Shown: positions 12,900-23,622 of the stretch, piece by piece
Position numbering within the stretch: the first letter of the stretch is position 1
Layout: the number at the start of each line of letters is the position of its first letter
Translations under genes and position numbers: made by a program
Origin: Gnetum montanum
Taxonomy: Eukaryota; Streptophyta; Gnetopsida; Gnetales; Gnetaceae
Assembly (NCBI GenBank): GCA_015680685.1
Contig: MNCI01013916.1
Location: 272,111 to 336,110 of the forward strand
Length of the DNA stretch: 64,000 nt
Direction: 5' to 3'
The notes under the pieces: generated by a model
What the model saw: the letters and a program-made list of their open reading frames with translations, nothing else
Told to the model about the DNA's origin: nothing
Database searches by the model: none

Positions 12900-14500
12900 A
12901 AAAGGATAAAGTACTAAATCCTCAACATGTCGGAACTATTTCCTTAGCATGTGGATAGTTTGAACTACCATCATAGCATGTGGAGACTAAATTCTCAATG
13001 TGCAATGGATTCTTATCAAGTTTGAGGCTTTTTTAACTAAGTTTGACCACATCTAAGCTACACATGATATGTGTAAGGCTTTTTCAGGTGTCTTGGCTTA
13101 CAATTAGCATGTTTAAACTAACTTTTGGCTTGCCAATCCTCCACATGTTGTACAGTATGTGTGATAGGTTATCCCATCATGTGGGATAAAATTCTAGTTT
13201 CCTTAGCCTTTAAGAGTCAAATTATTTGTCATTCTTCTATTCTACGATTTGTGAGACTTGTCAAACAACTCATGAACAATCCTAGGCATGGTAGATCCTA
13301 CCAAAAAACTTCACACGCTAGCCCCACATGTTGGACACTATGTGGGAGAGGGTTTCTAGCATGTGGAACAAGTTTTGATAGCTACTAAGAGTTTTTGACT
13401 AAGTTTCTAGCTTCTTCGAGGTTCTTAAGATAGCACTAGAGGTATAGAGGAAGATTCTTAGTCTTTTCAACCATTTCAAACAATGCTTGAGGTATGGTGA
13501 ATTCCTAGGACTCTCACAAGCTAATCCCACACATTGCACAACATGTGGGTAATGTGGTCATAGTATGTGGATGCAACAATCATGTTTTAGTAGCTTCCCA
13601 AGATCATTTTCTCACTCTAGCTTCAATTTTAGGTCTCTCAAGATGCACCAAGTGGTTAATAGACAACCTTTAACTCAGTTTTGATTGGTACAGATCCCGC
13701 ATGTTGAGCTCACATTTTGTACAACATGTGAAACTAGTATTCCATTATGTGGGCCCTTTCAATGTAATTTTTAAGTACTTTTGACTCAATTTTTAGTAAT
13801 CTCTAGCTCCTATGGTAATGTCCAAGCTCTAGAGAATGGTTTTGTAACTATTTTTGACCATTTTGGACAAGGATTAATGCTTCTTGAAGTTCTTGAGCCT
13901 TCCACATACTACCCAGACATTGCACAACATGTGGGACCTATTTGCCCAATGTGTGGAGCTAATAATTAGCTCTCGATAGCTTACAAGTGTTAATTATTGC
14001 TAAACGTTTAATTCCTAAGGCATGTGGAATACTCTAGAAGTTTAATGAATCACTTTTAGGCTATATTTCATCACACATGGCTCCCACATGTTGTACAATT
14101 TGTGGAACTAATATCCCAACATGTGGAATTGAACCATGTCATTTTTGAAAGGGTTCCTACTTTGTTTTTGATCTTTCAAGGGTCTAGGGTCAACATTTGG
14201 ATACTATGATAATTCTGTAAACTATATGAGCTAGTTTCGTGGAGTTGAGGGCTAAAGGAGACTCCTCACACTATTCCACATGGTACATAGCCTATGGAAG
14301 GTGAGATCTCAATCAGCAACCCTCTTAGTTCTTAATTTCTGGCATTTTTGGATGAGTTTTCCAAGATATACTTCTAATTTTTGTTGTGTCTTTTAGGATC
14401 CATTAGGGTAATGTATGAACATGTTTAATAAGAAATGAGTGTTGTAGATGGCTCACACTATTCCACAAGCTACACAGCTTGTGGGGTATGATCCCCTTGC
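12900..14500. repeat. Tandem array of ~170-205-bp units, each with a palindrome
   Basis: Eight units, each with an imperfect palindrome whose consensus arm is CCCACATGTTGT followed by its reverse complement. The palindromes begin near 13141, 13323, 13526, 13709, 13912, 14083, 14276 and 14463, giving spacings of 182, 203, 183, 203, 171, 193 and 187. About 35-40 bases after most of them is a second element of the form CCCANCATGTGGGA. Units are diverged. The array lies upstream of P pol in P's own orientation. A related array lies upstream of X2 gag (33900-35660). Tandem repeats in noncoding parts are known for Tat/Ogre elements. Confidence 0.8.
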
Positions 14501-14769
14501 ATGCAACTATTTTTCAAAATTAAATCCCTGTGTCTAGAATTTTTTAGTATTTTTTCCTAAGCCCTATGGGGTCAACCCAAGGTCAAAACGCTTTAAGAGA
14601 GATAACCTCAACCAAACCCAGAGTATAAGGAATTTCATTCATATACACACATTTCACCATGAGATAAATAGACTTTCTAGTGTACTAAGGTTCCATTGGT
14701 AGCACATAAATATTGGGAGAGGGTTCCTAACTTTAGAGATCAGTGTATGAATCCATTACAATCTTGATT
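14501..14769. other. No recognisable gene; C1 break point nearby
   Basis: Sequence between the palindrome array and the point (~14770) where similarity to C2 gag stops. C1 seems truncated here; no 3' LTR is visible. Confidence 0.4.
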
Positions 14770-16380
14770 CCACTAGGGTAGTGTGATAACCTTTTGTATT
14801 ATCCATTATTTCAAATACTTTTCCAATTTTCAAATCACCTTTATTTCCAACTATTTCTTCTTGCAAAATACCTTTACTAGGAACTTTTGGACAAGACCAA
14901 GTATAAATCTTATTTTAATCAACATGAGAATAATCAAGGTTTTAATTACTCCCACAATTTTTACTGACTAATAAAGTATTTTTCTCTAATATGATGTCAT
15001 CAAACTTGATTATGCTTCACCTTAAGCTTGTATCCTCGTGTGAGATTTTTTCAAAATCTTCATTCATAGGTTGTTATTCACAAGTCTCTCCTTCTTGAAA
15101 TCCTCTAAAATCCTTATTTAAAGGGGTTAGTTATTGAATCTCAGACTTTATGTCTGAGATTTCTCCTTTTAATTCAGTGTGAATTGCATCAAGCTTCATA
15201 TTTAAGAATTTTTTTACCTTTCTAAGAAAGTAATGTATAATAAGAATTTCTTTTCGTAATTCATTATACTTTTCATCATACTTACCACTTGGTTTAGTAG
15301 CATGTAGTGAGTTTTCATGTGTAAGAGACATGCCTATGAGTAGAGAATCTTTGGTAGAGTCATCTACTTCTTCGTCACTTTGCTCACCATCATTCCAACT
15401 TGTATAGAAGTTAGTCTTTTTCAACCTCTCATCATCTCTATCCTTTCACTACCATTTGCTATTACTAGGATATTTGGAGGCCACATGGCCTCTTCCACCA
15501 CATAGCGAACATTCTATAAAGGAAAAATCAAAATGAAAATTGGAAAAATTTTTACTTCTTTTTTTAACTCTTTCCTTACCTCTTTGTTAGCCTTGAGTCT
15601 TTAAAGCCCTCTAGAAAGAAGAGCTATCTCTTCTTTGCTTCTCACATCTTGCTGTGTAGGTTCCTTTTCCTTGGTAGCTGATTTTAGAGCAACTGGCTTT
15701 TCTTATATTTCCCCCTTGCTTATGAGATTCATTTCATAAGTAATAAGAGCACTTTAAAGCTCTTCAAATTTAAGTTTTGAAAAATCCCTAATTGCTTCCA
15801 TTGTAGTCACCTTTGGTCTAAATTTCACTTCTAAAGTCCTAATCATTTTTATAATAACATCACTTTTGGGAAAATATTTACTAGTACCTCTAATGGTTGC
15901 AACAAGATCATTTTCTCTAGAGAAGTAATCTTTTATTTTCTCACCTTCTCTCATTTTGAGCTTATCATACTTAATTTGTAAAACTAACAATTTATATTGT
16001 TTAACTATTAAGGTTGCTTCGTATGTAGCCTCTAAAGTTTTCGAAATTTCTTTGGTCATTTTACAACCAACTACTCTATTAAATTTAGATTTATTCAAAG
16101 AACAACATAAACAATTTTTTGCTTTTGAATCAAACATAAACTTATCTCTTTCTTCTTGAGTCCATTTTTTTTAGGGCTTGATGGCACCTATTTTGCTGTC
16201 AATGAGTGGTATGTAGCCTTCAAGGATGGATTCCCAAACTTCAAACTCCATATATTTGAAGAAGCCATGCATCCTCACTTTCTAATAGGTGAAGTTGAAT
16301 CTATCAAAAATGGGTGGCTTTGTGTAAGATGCCTCCTCCATTGTTCACTCTTGGAAGTTGATGTAGAAGCAAGAGTACTA
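14770..16380 (-). pseudogene. Element C1: SIRE-like Ty1/copia Gag, decayed and truncated
   Basis: Read on -. The N-terminal Gag (UBN2-type) at 15754-16137 contains FDSKAKNCLCCSLNKSKF and VVGCKMTKEI. Next, near 15515-15470, is a zinc knuckle reading CSLCGGRGHVASKY, that is C-X2-C-X4-H-X4 with Tyr where the final Cys is expected. Then comes an acidic W-N-D-G-E segment and a predicted coiled coil at 15131-15424. This order (knuckle, Trp/acidic patch, coiled coil) is typical of SIRE-lineage Gag. C2 at 57732-59229 has the same parts in the same order. Gag would form the virus-like particle and bind the RNA. Similarity to C2 ends near 14770, before any protease would start. Frameshifts and stops are present. 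Confidence 0.8.
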
Positions 16381-16396
16381 GGCTCTAATACCACTT
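16381..16396 (-). other. C1 primer binding site, initiator tRNA-Met
   Basis: On - the sequence AAGTGGTATTAGAGCC contains TGGTATTAGAGCC, one change from the usual plant TGGTATCAGAGC site. It directly follows the 5' LTR. Confidence 0.8.
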
Positions 16397-16397
16397 A

Positions 16398-17646
16398 AGG
16401 ATTGTAGAACTTAGATGGGGTGGGATGAATAAGTTTTTCAAATAAAAAATTCTTCAACACAAAGCACACATCAATTTTACATGGCATCCCAACTTGGGTA
16501 CTCCACACTTGGAGGGTAGATCGCTTACACACCTCTAGACATTATTTCTCTTAAAATGAGCTTTGAAGAGTACCACATCCTATATAGCTTTGAGCTTCAC
16601 TCTGTAGTAATTCATGACTACAAATATACTCAATCTTGCAAGGTCCCAACAAGCTTAGAATGTGATTTCTAGGATTCCATAACCTTCACAAATTGAACTT
16701 TGCTATGAAGTGTTGTGATGCTACACCAACCACTCAACCTAACTAGGTCCTGACAAGCTCAATGATGATGGTTTCTTGCAAGAAGCACATCAACCCCAAT
16801 GGGGCAACAAGAAAGAGTAACAATGATTACAAGAAAATAATGTAACTAATTAATAGATCCTTGACTTTGAGGCATAGTACAATAGCACTTAATACAACAA
16901 CATAGATGATATGATAATGAAGTACAATACACAAGCAAATAACTTGATAAATGTGATACACAAGTACATTATACAATGATTTCTTTGATAGTGATAATTC
17001 ATGCACAACACTTTTCACAAAATCCAAGAAATTGAAGTCTTATTATAGCCTAGAAGTTTCTAAAATCACCTCAAAATTCACATAATAACTATATAACAGC
17101 TAGGGAAGACATCTTCTTCAGGATTGGAACATCTCTCTACATTATAATTTGATTTAGTGGAGACATCTCTTCTGCATAGGAGACATCTTTAGGAAGATGT
17201 CTTCCCCTAAAAGGAGATGTCTCCTATTTTTGGAAGACATCTTCTTTTGGGCTTTCTTCATTTCAGCCAAGACATCTTCTTCATTAAGAAGATGTCTTCT
17301 TATGATAGGAGATGTCTCCTATTTTTGGAAGATGTCTTTTCTACATTTGAACTCTTGATTTCAAGGCTTCCTCTTGATTACTAGAGCATCTCCTTTTGAC
17401 TTGAAGTCTTTGTTGCTTTTTCATGCTTTCTCAAGTCCTTGTAGTCTTTACTTAGATACCTACATACTTATCCATGCTTCTTTGGGTCTTCATTCATGTC
17501 TGAAAAGTCCTTGTTATCTCCACATTGACATCTCTTTGTATATGTCATCTCTTGAGCTCTCCTTCATGCCCTAAAAAAGCATAACACTCCACAACATTCT
17601 ATATTCTTCATTTTTCTTAAGGAATTGACATACCAAAAGGTCAATA
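16398..17646 (-). repeat. C1 5' LTR
   Basis: About 1249 bp, the same length as the C2 5' LTR (about 1245 bp). It starts on - at TATTGACCTTTTGGTATGTC, matching C2 TATGGACCTTTTGGTATGTC, and ends just before the primer site. Its middle (17100-17345) is packed with about ten copies of AGACATCTT in both orientations, including a perfect 13-bp stem with a 4-base loop at 17269-17298. The conventional TG start has decayed to TA. Confidence 0.75.
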
Positions 17647-18649
17647 GTCTAGGATCCCTAGAGATTACTAGTGTAGTGTAGAGGGGCCCTAGATAAAGTT
17701 TGGAAATTTTTGAATTTTTTCCATACTTTTCCCTCAAAAGTTTTACTATAGCTATTTCACCATAAACTGGTTTTTCCTAGCAAAATTCTAAGTAATTCTA
17801 AGATAAAATTTTAATTTTTCTAGAGTTGTTAGTGTATGTTAGAAGAGGATTTGAGTTACTATAGGCTTGCTCCTAATTTTTAGAGCTAAAAGATAATTTT
17901 TTGAAACTTTTTGTGAATTTTTTAAGCCATATGAACTATGTTGATTTATTGTAGTTTTTGGTACTAAGTTTTTAGGCTTCTTTAACCTGTATTGATAGCA
18001 TTGGGAACTCTTTTTGGATTTGGGCTACTATGAAATTTTTTGTGAATACTTTGGCCGTCATGTGACATTGGTTGAGGTTTCTGGACTAGTATATGAGATG
18101 TTTTGGATGTTGTGTTTATTTGAATGGAAGCGTATGGGCTTGATTATCTAAGACAAATTATGTTTTCCACCACCATCCTCCCCTGAATCCCACTAATTCC
18201 CAATGTATGGGCTAATAAATTAATATTATCATCATGAGTTTTGCAAATTTTTTATGCATATGCTTCTATGCTATCAATTTTGGCCTCTAGTTGTCTTAAA
18301 CTTAGTTTCATTATAAACTTTGCAATAATACCTATCCTAAACTTTGTATGTGAATTGTTTGTCTAAATGTCTATCATTTTGATTTTCACATTAAGTGTTT
18401 GTGAAAATGTCAAAAAGGCTACTGTTGGATTCATATTAAAGTTGGAATTAATGAATTTGATTATCTTGTATTTTTTATGTACTTTTAATACCAACACTAT
18501 CATTATAGAGGTTATTCTTAGTTTTAATTATATTAAACAAGACTCTCATATCTTCTTATGGGAACTATTGTATGATCTAATTGTGTGTAAGGCATCACTA
18601 AAATCCATTTTGATCACTATTGAGTTGGTAGGGATCTCATGCTACACAT
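17647..18649. other. X2 outer region, no intact gene
   Basis: Sequence upstream of the X2 antisense gene. An open frame at 18367-18678 is not recognised. It probably holds the 5' part of the antisense gene and the remains of the X2 LTR, cut by C1 at 17646. Confidence 0.35.
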
Positions 18650-20583
18650 GTGGCTACAAAAAATACCCTGAACCTTGATTTGAACATTGAACATCTCAAC
18701 TTTGTATTCTTTAGGCCTAGAGTAAAAGAATTCCTAATGTACTTGCTCCAAAATTATGGTGTAATCACATGGCCACACTTGGTAGTGGATGTTGTAGTCA
18801 TGATCATGAAGGCTCTCTTACTAGGTTCTTCTAACTATATCATAAGGTTTATGGTTGATGATCCCGATACCCAAGCAAAGATTAAATATAATGATTGTTT
18901 GTTCACTTTGAGTGTCTAAAAGTTCTAACAAATCTCCAGAGTTTTTGCAGTATAGTGTTGACAACACTTTAATTATTTGCACTAGATAAATATTTTGTTC
19001 CAAAATCCTCCTAGCAATTTCTACCTCGTAAAGGTGTAAGCTCTATCATAGTTTAACATTCTATTTGATTTTTTGTTGCTTCTAGGTTATTTGTTCTAAC
19101 TATTATCATGTTTAGTCCTTTACAAGTATCAAGTACATAGTGGAGGATTGATAGAAAGTGACCACACTTTGTATTTTGCCTATATAGCCTTGGATGTGTC
19201 CACACAAGGCAAAATTATAAGATTGGAAGTGCTTGACCAACTTTGTAAAGACTTTGGCAAGTATACTTCATGGTATTCCAATGTGTATCACATGTGTGTA
19301 ACTATGCATCATGCTCATGATTGGTAGGGCTATCCAAATCTTGGTGTGCATGCATGCATTCATACTTAGATTCCCACTTTACCTAATTATGGTAAGTGGT
19401 ATTCATTCAAGTATGGCAAACTTGAATAGCATTTTCATTTTCTAGTTAGTTTTTTAGTTTTATAACTTCATGGCCTTGGATTGTCTACCAATGTAAAATG
19501 CTAATGGACTACCTATGTTTGATTATAGGTTATGTGCATGAATCTACTTTTGCTATGACCACTTCAGGCGATGTGGAGAAGAAGATCCAACTTAAGTGGG
19601 GTGAAGTATACTCATCACAGGAGTGGTTGGCAACCAAAGATCCTAGGGAGATTCACCAAAGAATCATTGACATAGTTTTTCTTGACTTTTCTATGCTTCC
19701 TAGTTCATCAATGTCAGCATCAAAGATGCTAAATGTGATTGATTCCTTTGATAAGGAATCAAACAATTTAGTTTTAGTGTACATGGTTTCCCTATAGTAT
19801 TGAGCATTAGTGAGTTTATATTCAGTGATCTCTTTGGATTACCTTTTTATGTTGTTAAGGTTTTTGTAAGATTAGGACAAGAGGTGAGCCATAGAGAGGA
19901 ATTGGAAAAATGGCTTAACTCTTTTAGTAGTGGAGCATTAACTTTTAACAAGTGCAAAATTGAGAAAACCAATGAAACTTATCCTCTATTCAACTCTAGA
20001 GTATTTCCTATGTTTTTATAATAGAAGAAGAAAACTGGTGCTTAATAGGATTGGACCATGAAAAAGGTCTTAACCATTGGTACTTGATTTAATTGGGCTA
20101 CATTCTTGGTCTCTAGGTTGTAGGATGAAATCCAAAAACTCCACAAAAATTTTGATTCCATATGTTATATGAATTTTGAATTCTTTTTCATGTATCTTAG
20201 AAGGTTTGTAGAATTTCTAATGGTTCAAAAAGATGAAAGGTAGGTAGGGCATGATCCCTTCCAACCTTCTCAGCCTTGGACCAAACACATCGTTCCAGTG
20301 ATGCATGTCTAATATCCACCAAATGAGGATATTGAAGATTCACTATTAATTATCACTAAGATGCATAGTGATGCACAATGTTCTTTCCCTAATACCATGA
20401 GGGTTGAACCCCATGTTACATGTAACAATTCCAAGAGGGCCAAAAGGATATGTTCAGAAGTTGATGGCATAGATAAATAGAAGATGAAGAGGCCATAGGT
20501 TGATGCAAATGTTCCTATTATTGATCAGCTAGCACATAAGAAGGTATCCATCAGGTTTGGCAACATTCAACAATCTGTTGTAG

Positions 20584-20715
20584 GTAGGTATGTATATATT
20601 TTTATGTTATTATTTGATGTGTTTTTATGTTGTTTTATGTTGTTATATATTTGTGTCATTGTTATCAAAAATTTTTGCTAGCTTGTTTGATAGTTTGACT
20701 TTGATATGATTGCAG
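20584..20715 (+). other. Intron of X2 antisense gene
   Basis: Donor is GTAGGT (20584) or GTATGT (20588); acceptor GATTGCAG|GGAGAC. The T-rich interior fits a plant intron. It corresponds to about 3441-3535 in X1. Confidence 0.55.
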
Positions 20716-20885
20716 GGAGACAAAAAGGGTTGTGGAAGTAGAACAAAGATGTAAGGAAGAGGAGGAGCAAAAATACGAGGAAGAAGAGAGGACATCCAAG
20801 GAAGCATTGGATTTCATGAATTCTATCTTTGAGGACTTGCCTCCAAAAGGTACTTTCCCTATGGATATGCCACAAGATCTTCTCA

Positions 20886-20967
20886 GTAATATTTGGTTTT
20901 ACTTATATTTTTGATTTTAAAGTTTGTCTATGCTTGCAAATTGTATTGATGGTTATGGTCGTTGTAG
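20886..20967 (+). other. Intron of X2 antisense gene
   Basis: CTTCTCA|GTAATATT to CGTTGTAG|TACATGAA, 82 bp. The downstream exon aligns base for base with X1 from 3159 downward. Confidence 0.65.
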
Positions 20968-21105
20968 TACATGAAACTCCTCCATAAGCATCCACATCTA
21001 AGTTTTTTCTCAAGCCTTGTGTTGAGGTTCCAAACAAGGTAGAGTTCATGCAAGGCATGGTGGATGATATGGTTGATTAGTTACAATAGATAGCCCTTGA
21101 TGTTG

Positions 21106-21255
21106 GTAAGAATAATTAGCATATTTCTATTTTTTATTTTTTTACATTTTTATGATTTTCATATTTTATAGCTATATGGTTTTAGTAGTTTTAAAATGAT
21201 TTGGTTGTTTTTATTATTTTTGTTTTTTGTTTTTTTACCATTGCAATATTCAAAG
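21106..21255 (+). other. Intron of X2 antisense gene
   Basis: GATGTTG|GTAAGAAT to CAAAG|TTAAATGGGATCC, 150 bp, very T-rich. It aligns with the 146-bp X1 intron 2876-3021 at both borders. Confidence 0.75.
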
Positions 21256-22026
21256 TTAAATGGGATCCTACATGAGAGGTTGAGCTCGATGAGCTCCCTA
21301 CAATGCCACTTGAGGTGGAGGTCTACCAAGTATGCTATCTCATGTACAAGGACATATTGGATGTTGCAACACTCTAATGAATTTCTATGGGAAGAGGTCA
21401 TGGCTTTGAGAAAGCAAGTAAAGGAGCTATCAAGCGAGAATAGGAGCCTTTGCAATTGTAAAGAGTTTAGAGAAGCTCATGTAGCTAATAGAGATCCTTT
21501 GTACATGAAGGAGATTGAGTGATTGTGGTATTAAAGTGCCATCGAAACTAAGGTTTCTCCCTCCAAGAGAAATGTGAAAAAAGACATGGAGATGGAGTTA
21601 CTAGTTCATAAAACCAGAGATTGAAAAGATTATTATGCTTGGGTACTTAAGTGAAGCAGAAAAAAAAAGACCACAAGTGATAGTACAATGCGGAGAAGGA
21701 AAGCTATTTGAAGTTGTGCCATACAGAGACTATTGAACAACATAAGCTTGAGTTGTTCATTTAGGAGATAAATGCGAAGGACACCTTTAAGATGTTTACA
21801 AGCTCAGTGGCGATGATTGATTCTTCTATCCCTTAGATCACTACTACATCTTGGGAGACTAATATAGCTCACCTTTCACAAAATCCTCTCGAGTGGATAG
21901 ACATCAAGAGGATTAGATCTAGGAGAAATCAAGTGGGCTAACATGAGTGAAGAACAAATTCTTCATAAGCTAGAGATTGGTTTCTAGAACTTTGCATTAG
22001 AAGCTATTGCTCCAAAATCCCCTAAG

Positions 22027-22152
22027 GTTGATCTAAAATGTTTAAAGGTTTTATATTATATTTTATATTTATTATTATTTAGTTTCCATGGTTTCATGGT
22101 TATGTTTTTGGTTATGACGATCACTAATTATTTATATTTTTATTATTTGTAG
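22027..22152 (+). other. Last intron of X2 antisense gene
   Basis: CCCCTAAG|GTTGATCT to TTTGTAG|GTCTCAAG, 126 bp. It aligns with X1 intron 1964-2069; both last exons encode short acidic tails with GDD/DDD and Pro. Confidence 0.7.
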
Positions 22153-22221
22153 GTCTCAAGCAATGATAATGACATTGGTGATGATGTAGACGATGATCCT
22201 TCTCCTTATCCTTTAGCTTAG

Positions 22222-22850
22222 TTTTGGCCACTATTAGACATGCTACATTTTATTTTCTTGGTTATAGTCTTGTAGTTTTTTATTTTGGATATCTTAGCCT
22301 TTCGAGGCTATGTACTATTTTTGTTGTTGACTGTTGCACAGTTCAACTATGGCTATGGAATATTTTATTTTTGTTATTATCACATGGTGTGGCTATAAAT
22401 ACTATTTTAATTCTAGTTTGGAACATATTATTTTTTGGTTTTTATGTTCAATTTTTTTTTAATTTTTATGTTTTCTATTTTTTATGTTGTTTTGTAGTTT
22501 TATGTACTAAAAGTAAAATAGACATGAATCGTAAACTTGACACAAGAATGTAAAGTAAATGCTACATAATGAAGTAGTACGTAAGGTATAATCATGGTTA
22601 TAATTTTTAAATTAAATAAAAATAAAATAAAATATATAAATAAAATTTGCGAGCTAGGCTACAAAGTAAAATGCTACATTATATGATAGATGGTTGAACG
22701 ATTAGGTGATATACATCATCATACAATTACTTCCTAATCTTTGAAAGCTTAGAAAAAGTGTAGCACCTCTTTTACATAATCATACACTTTCCATCTCCTT
22801 TGCTAATAACATTGAATGGGAGTCATCCCCATGGTTTGTTCATGGCCTCA
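22222..22850. other. X2 spacer between antisense gene and protease
   Basis: No gene. AT-rich; the part next to the protease (22740-22850) aligns with X1 at about 1000-1140. An open frame at 22224-22553 is low-complexity and hydrophobic, and I do not accept it as a gene. Confidence 0.4.
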
Positions 22851-23617
22851 TTATTATTGGTTTTGGCTTGGTCAACATCGTTGTGATTCGTAGCTTCGTT
22901 TTTTGTGGCAGGAATTTCTTCTTGAAACTCCACCTCATATCCTTACTCTATGTTAACATTTTTGATAGACAAGGAGACTGAACTATCTCCATGGATTATA
23001 ATTTCACCTTCCTCATAAGGTAGATGAATTTCTTAATGCATAGAAGAAGAGATTACTTGTAATTTGGCTAACTAGGAACTTCCCAAAATTAGATTGAACA
23101 TTGATATCTCTTCCACCACTAAGAAATCAGTAGATGTGGGGAATTATTTCCCAACAATGAAGTTTAAAGAGTTGGATCCTCTCATTGCTACCTATGATTC
23201 ATTAAAGGACTTAAGAGCAAAAGTGAAAGTACTTTGCATATATTCTACCAAGCCTAGATGATTCATAATGGAAAAGGATCTAACATTTGTAGCTACTCCA
23301 TCAACATGCATTTGATATATCTTGTATTGGCCAACTCTTATAGTTATAAAGAGAGGTGCCCTCGATACCTCAACACTTTGTGAACCAGTCTTTACCTCAC
23401 TATCATAAAACACTAAGATAGTTGACTTTTTTTCTTCCCCAAGTGAAGGTGGTGCCATTACTATATGAATGAATTCCTTGTTAGTTGGAATATATTCACT
23501 AACTAGGATGGAAGTCAACATCTTAACCAAGGCTTTGTGGTGAGCAAAGAAGGTCATCACTAGGTCATATAAGCTCAAAGAGGTATTTTTCTATTTAAAT
23601 AAAAGCTTAACCTATTC
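22851..23617 (-). pseudogene. Element X2: retropepsin relic, split from its gag by E1
   Basis: The - strand frame 23192-23578 carries the linker (KEFIHIVMAPP) and protease start. The active-site block reads VDGVATN, where a working enzyme would have D-[ST]-G-A, so it is inactive. The second half (about 23190-22960) is frameshifted but aligns with X1 762-920. The matching gag lies at 31183-33480 on the far side of E1. There is no RT downstream. Confidence 0.7.
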
Positions 23618-23622
23618 CATCA
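23618..23622. repeat. E1 target-site duplication, left copy (CATCA)
   Basis: CATCA left of E1 against CATGG right of it (31183-31187), 3 of 5 matching. The uninterrupted relative in X1 (about 220-226, GCGATG) confirms that the flanks join here, so the duplication is probably genuine but mutated. Confidence 0.45.

Larger units (their letters stand above)
18650..22221 (+). pseudogene. Element X2: antisense multi-exon gene, decayed
   Basis: Unrecognised gene, convergent to the X2 protease and collinear with the X1 copy on - at 1889-5450. Blocks are at 18650-18919 (GVITWPHLVVDVVV), 19498-19797, 19800-20021 (FSDLFGLP) and about 20040-20583 (RRFVEFLMV). The 3' exons are 20716-20885 (acidic helix with EVEQRCKEEEE), 20968-21105, 21256-22026 and 22153-22221, the last encoding an acidic tail ending SPYPLA and a stop. 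Four introns separate the last five exons. Exon 20968-21105 is 138 bp, exactly the length of its X1 partner 3022-3159. Stops in several exons show it is dead. The protein is charged and partly coiled coil, with no catalytic motif I recognise. It may be a Tat-lineage additional ORF or a captured host gene. Confidence 0.72.

Noticed and set aside
22224-22553. 109-aa hydrophobic open frame after the X2 antisense gene
   Set aside because: Phe/Leu-rich translation of T-rich DNA; no counterpart next to the X1 gene.
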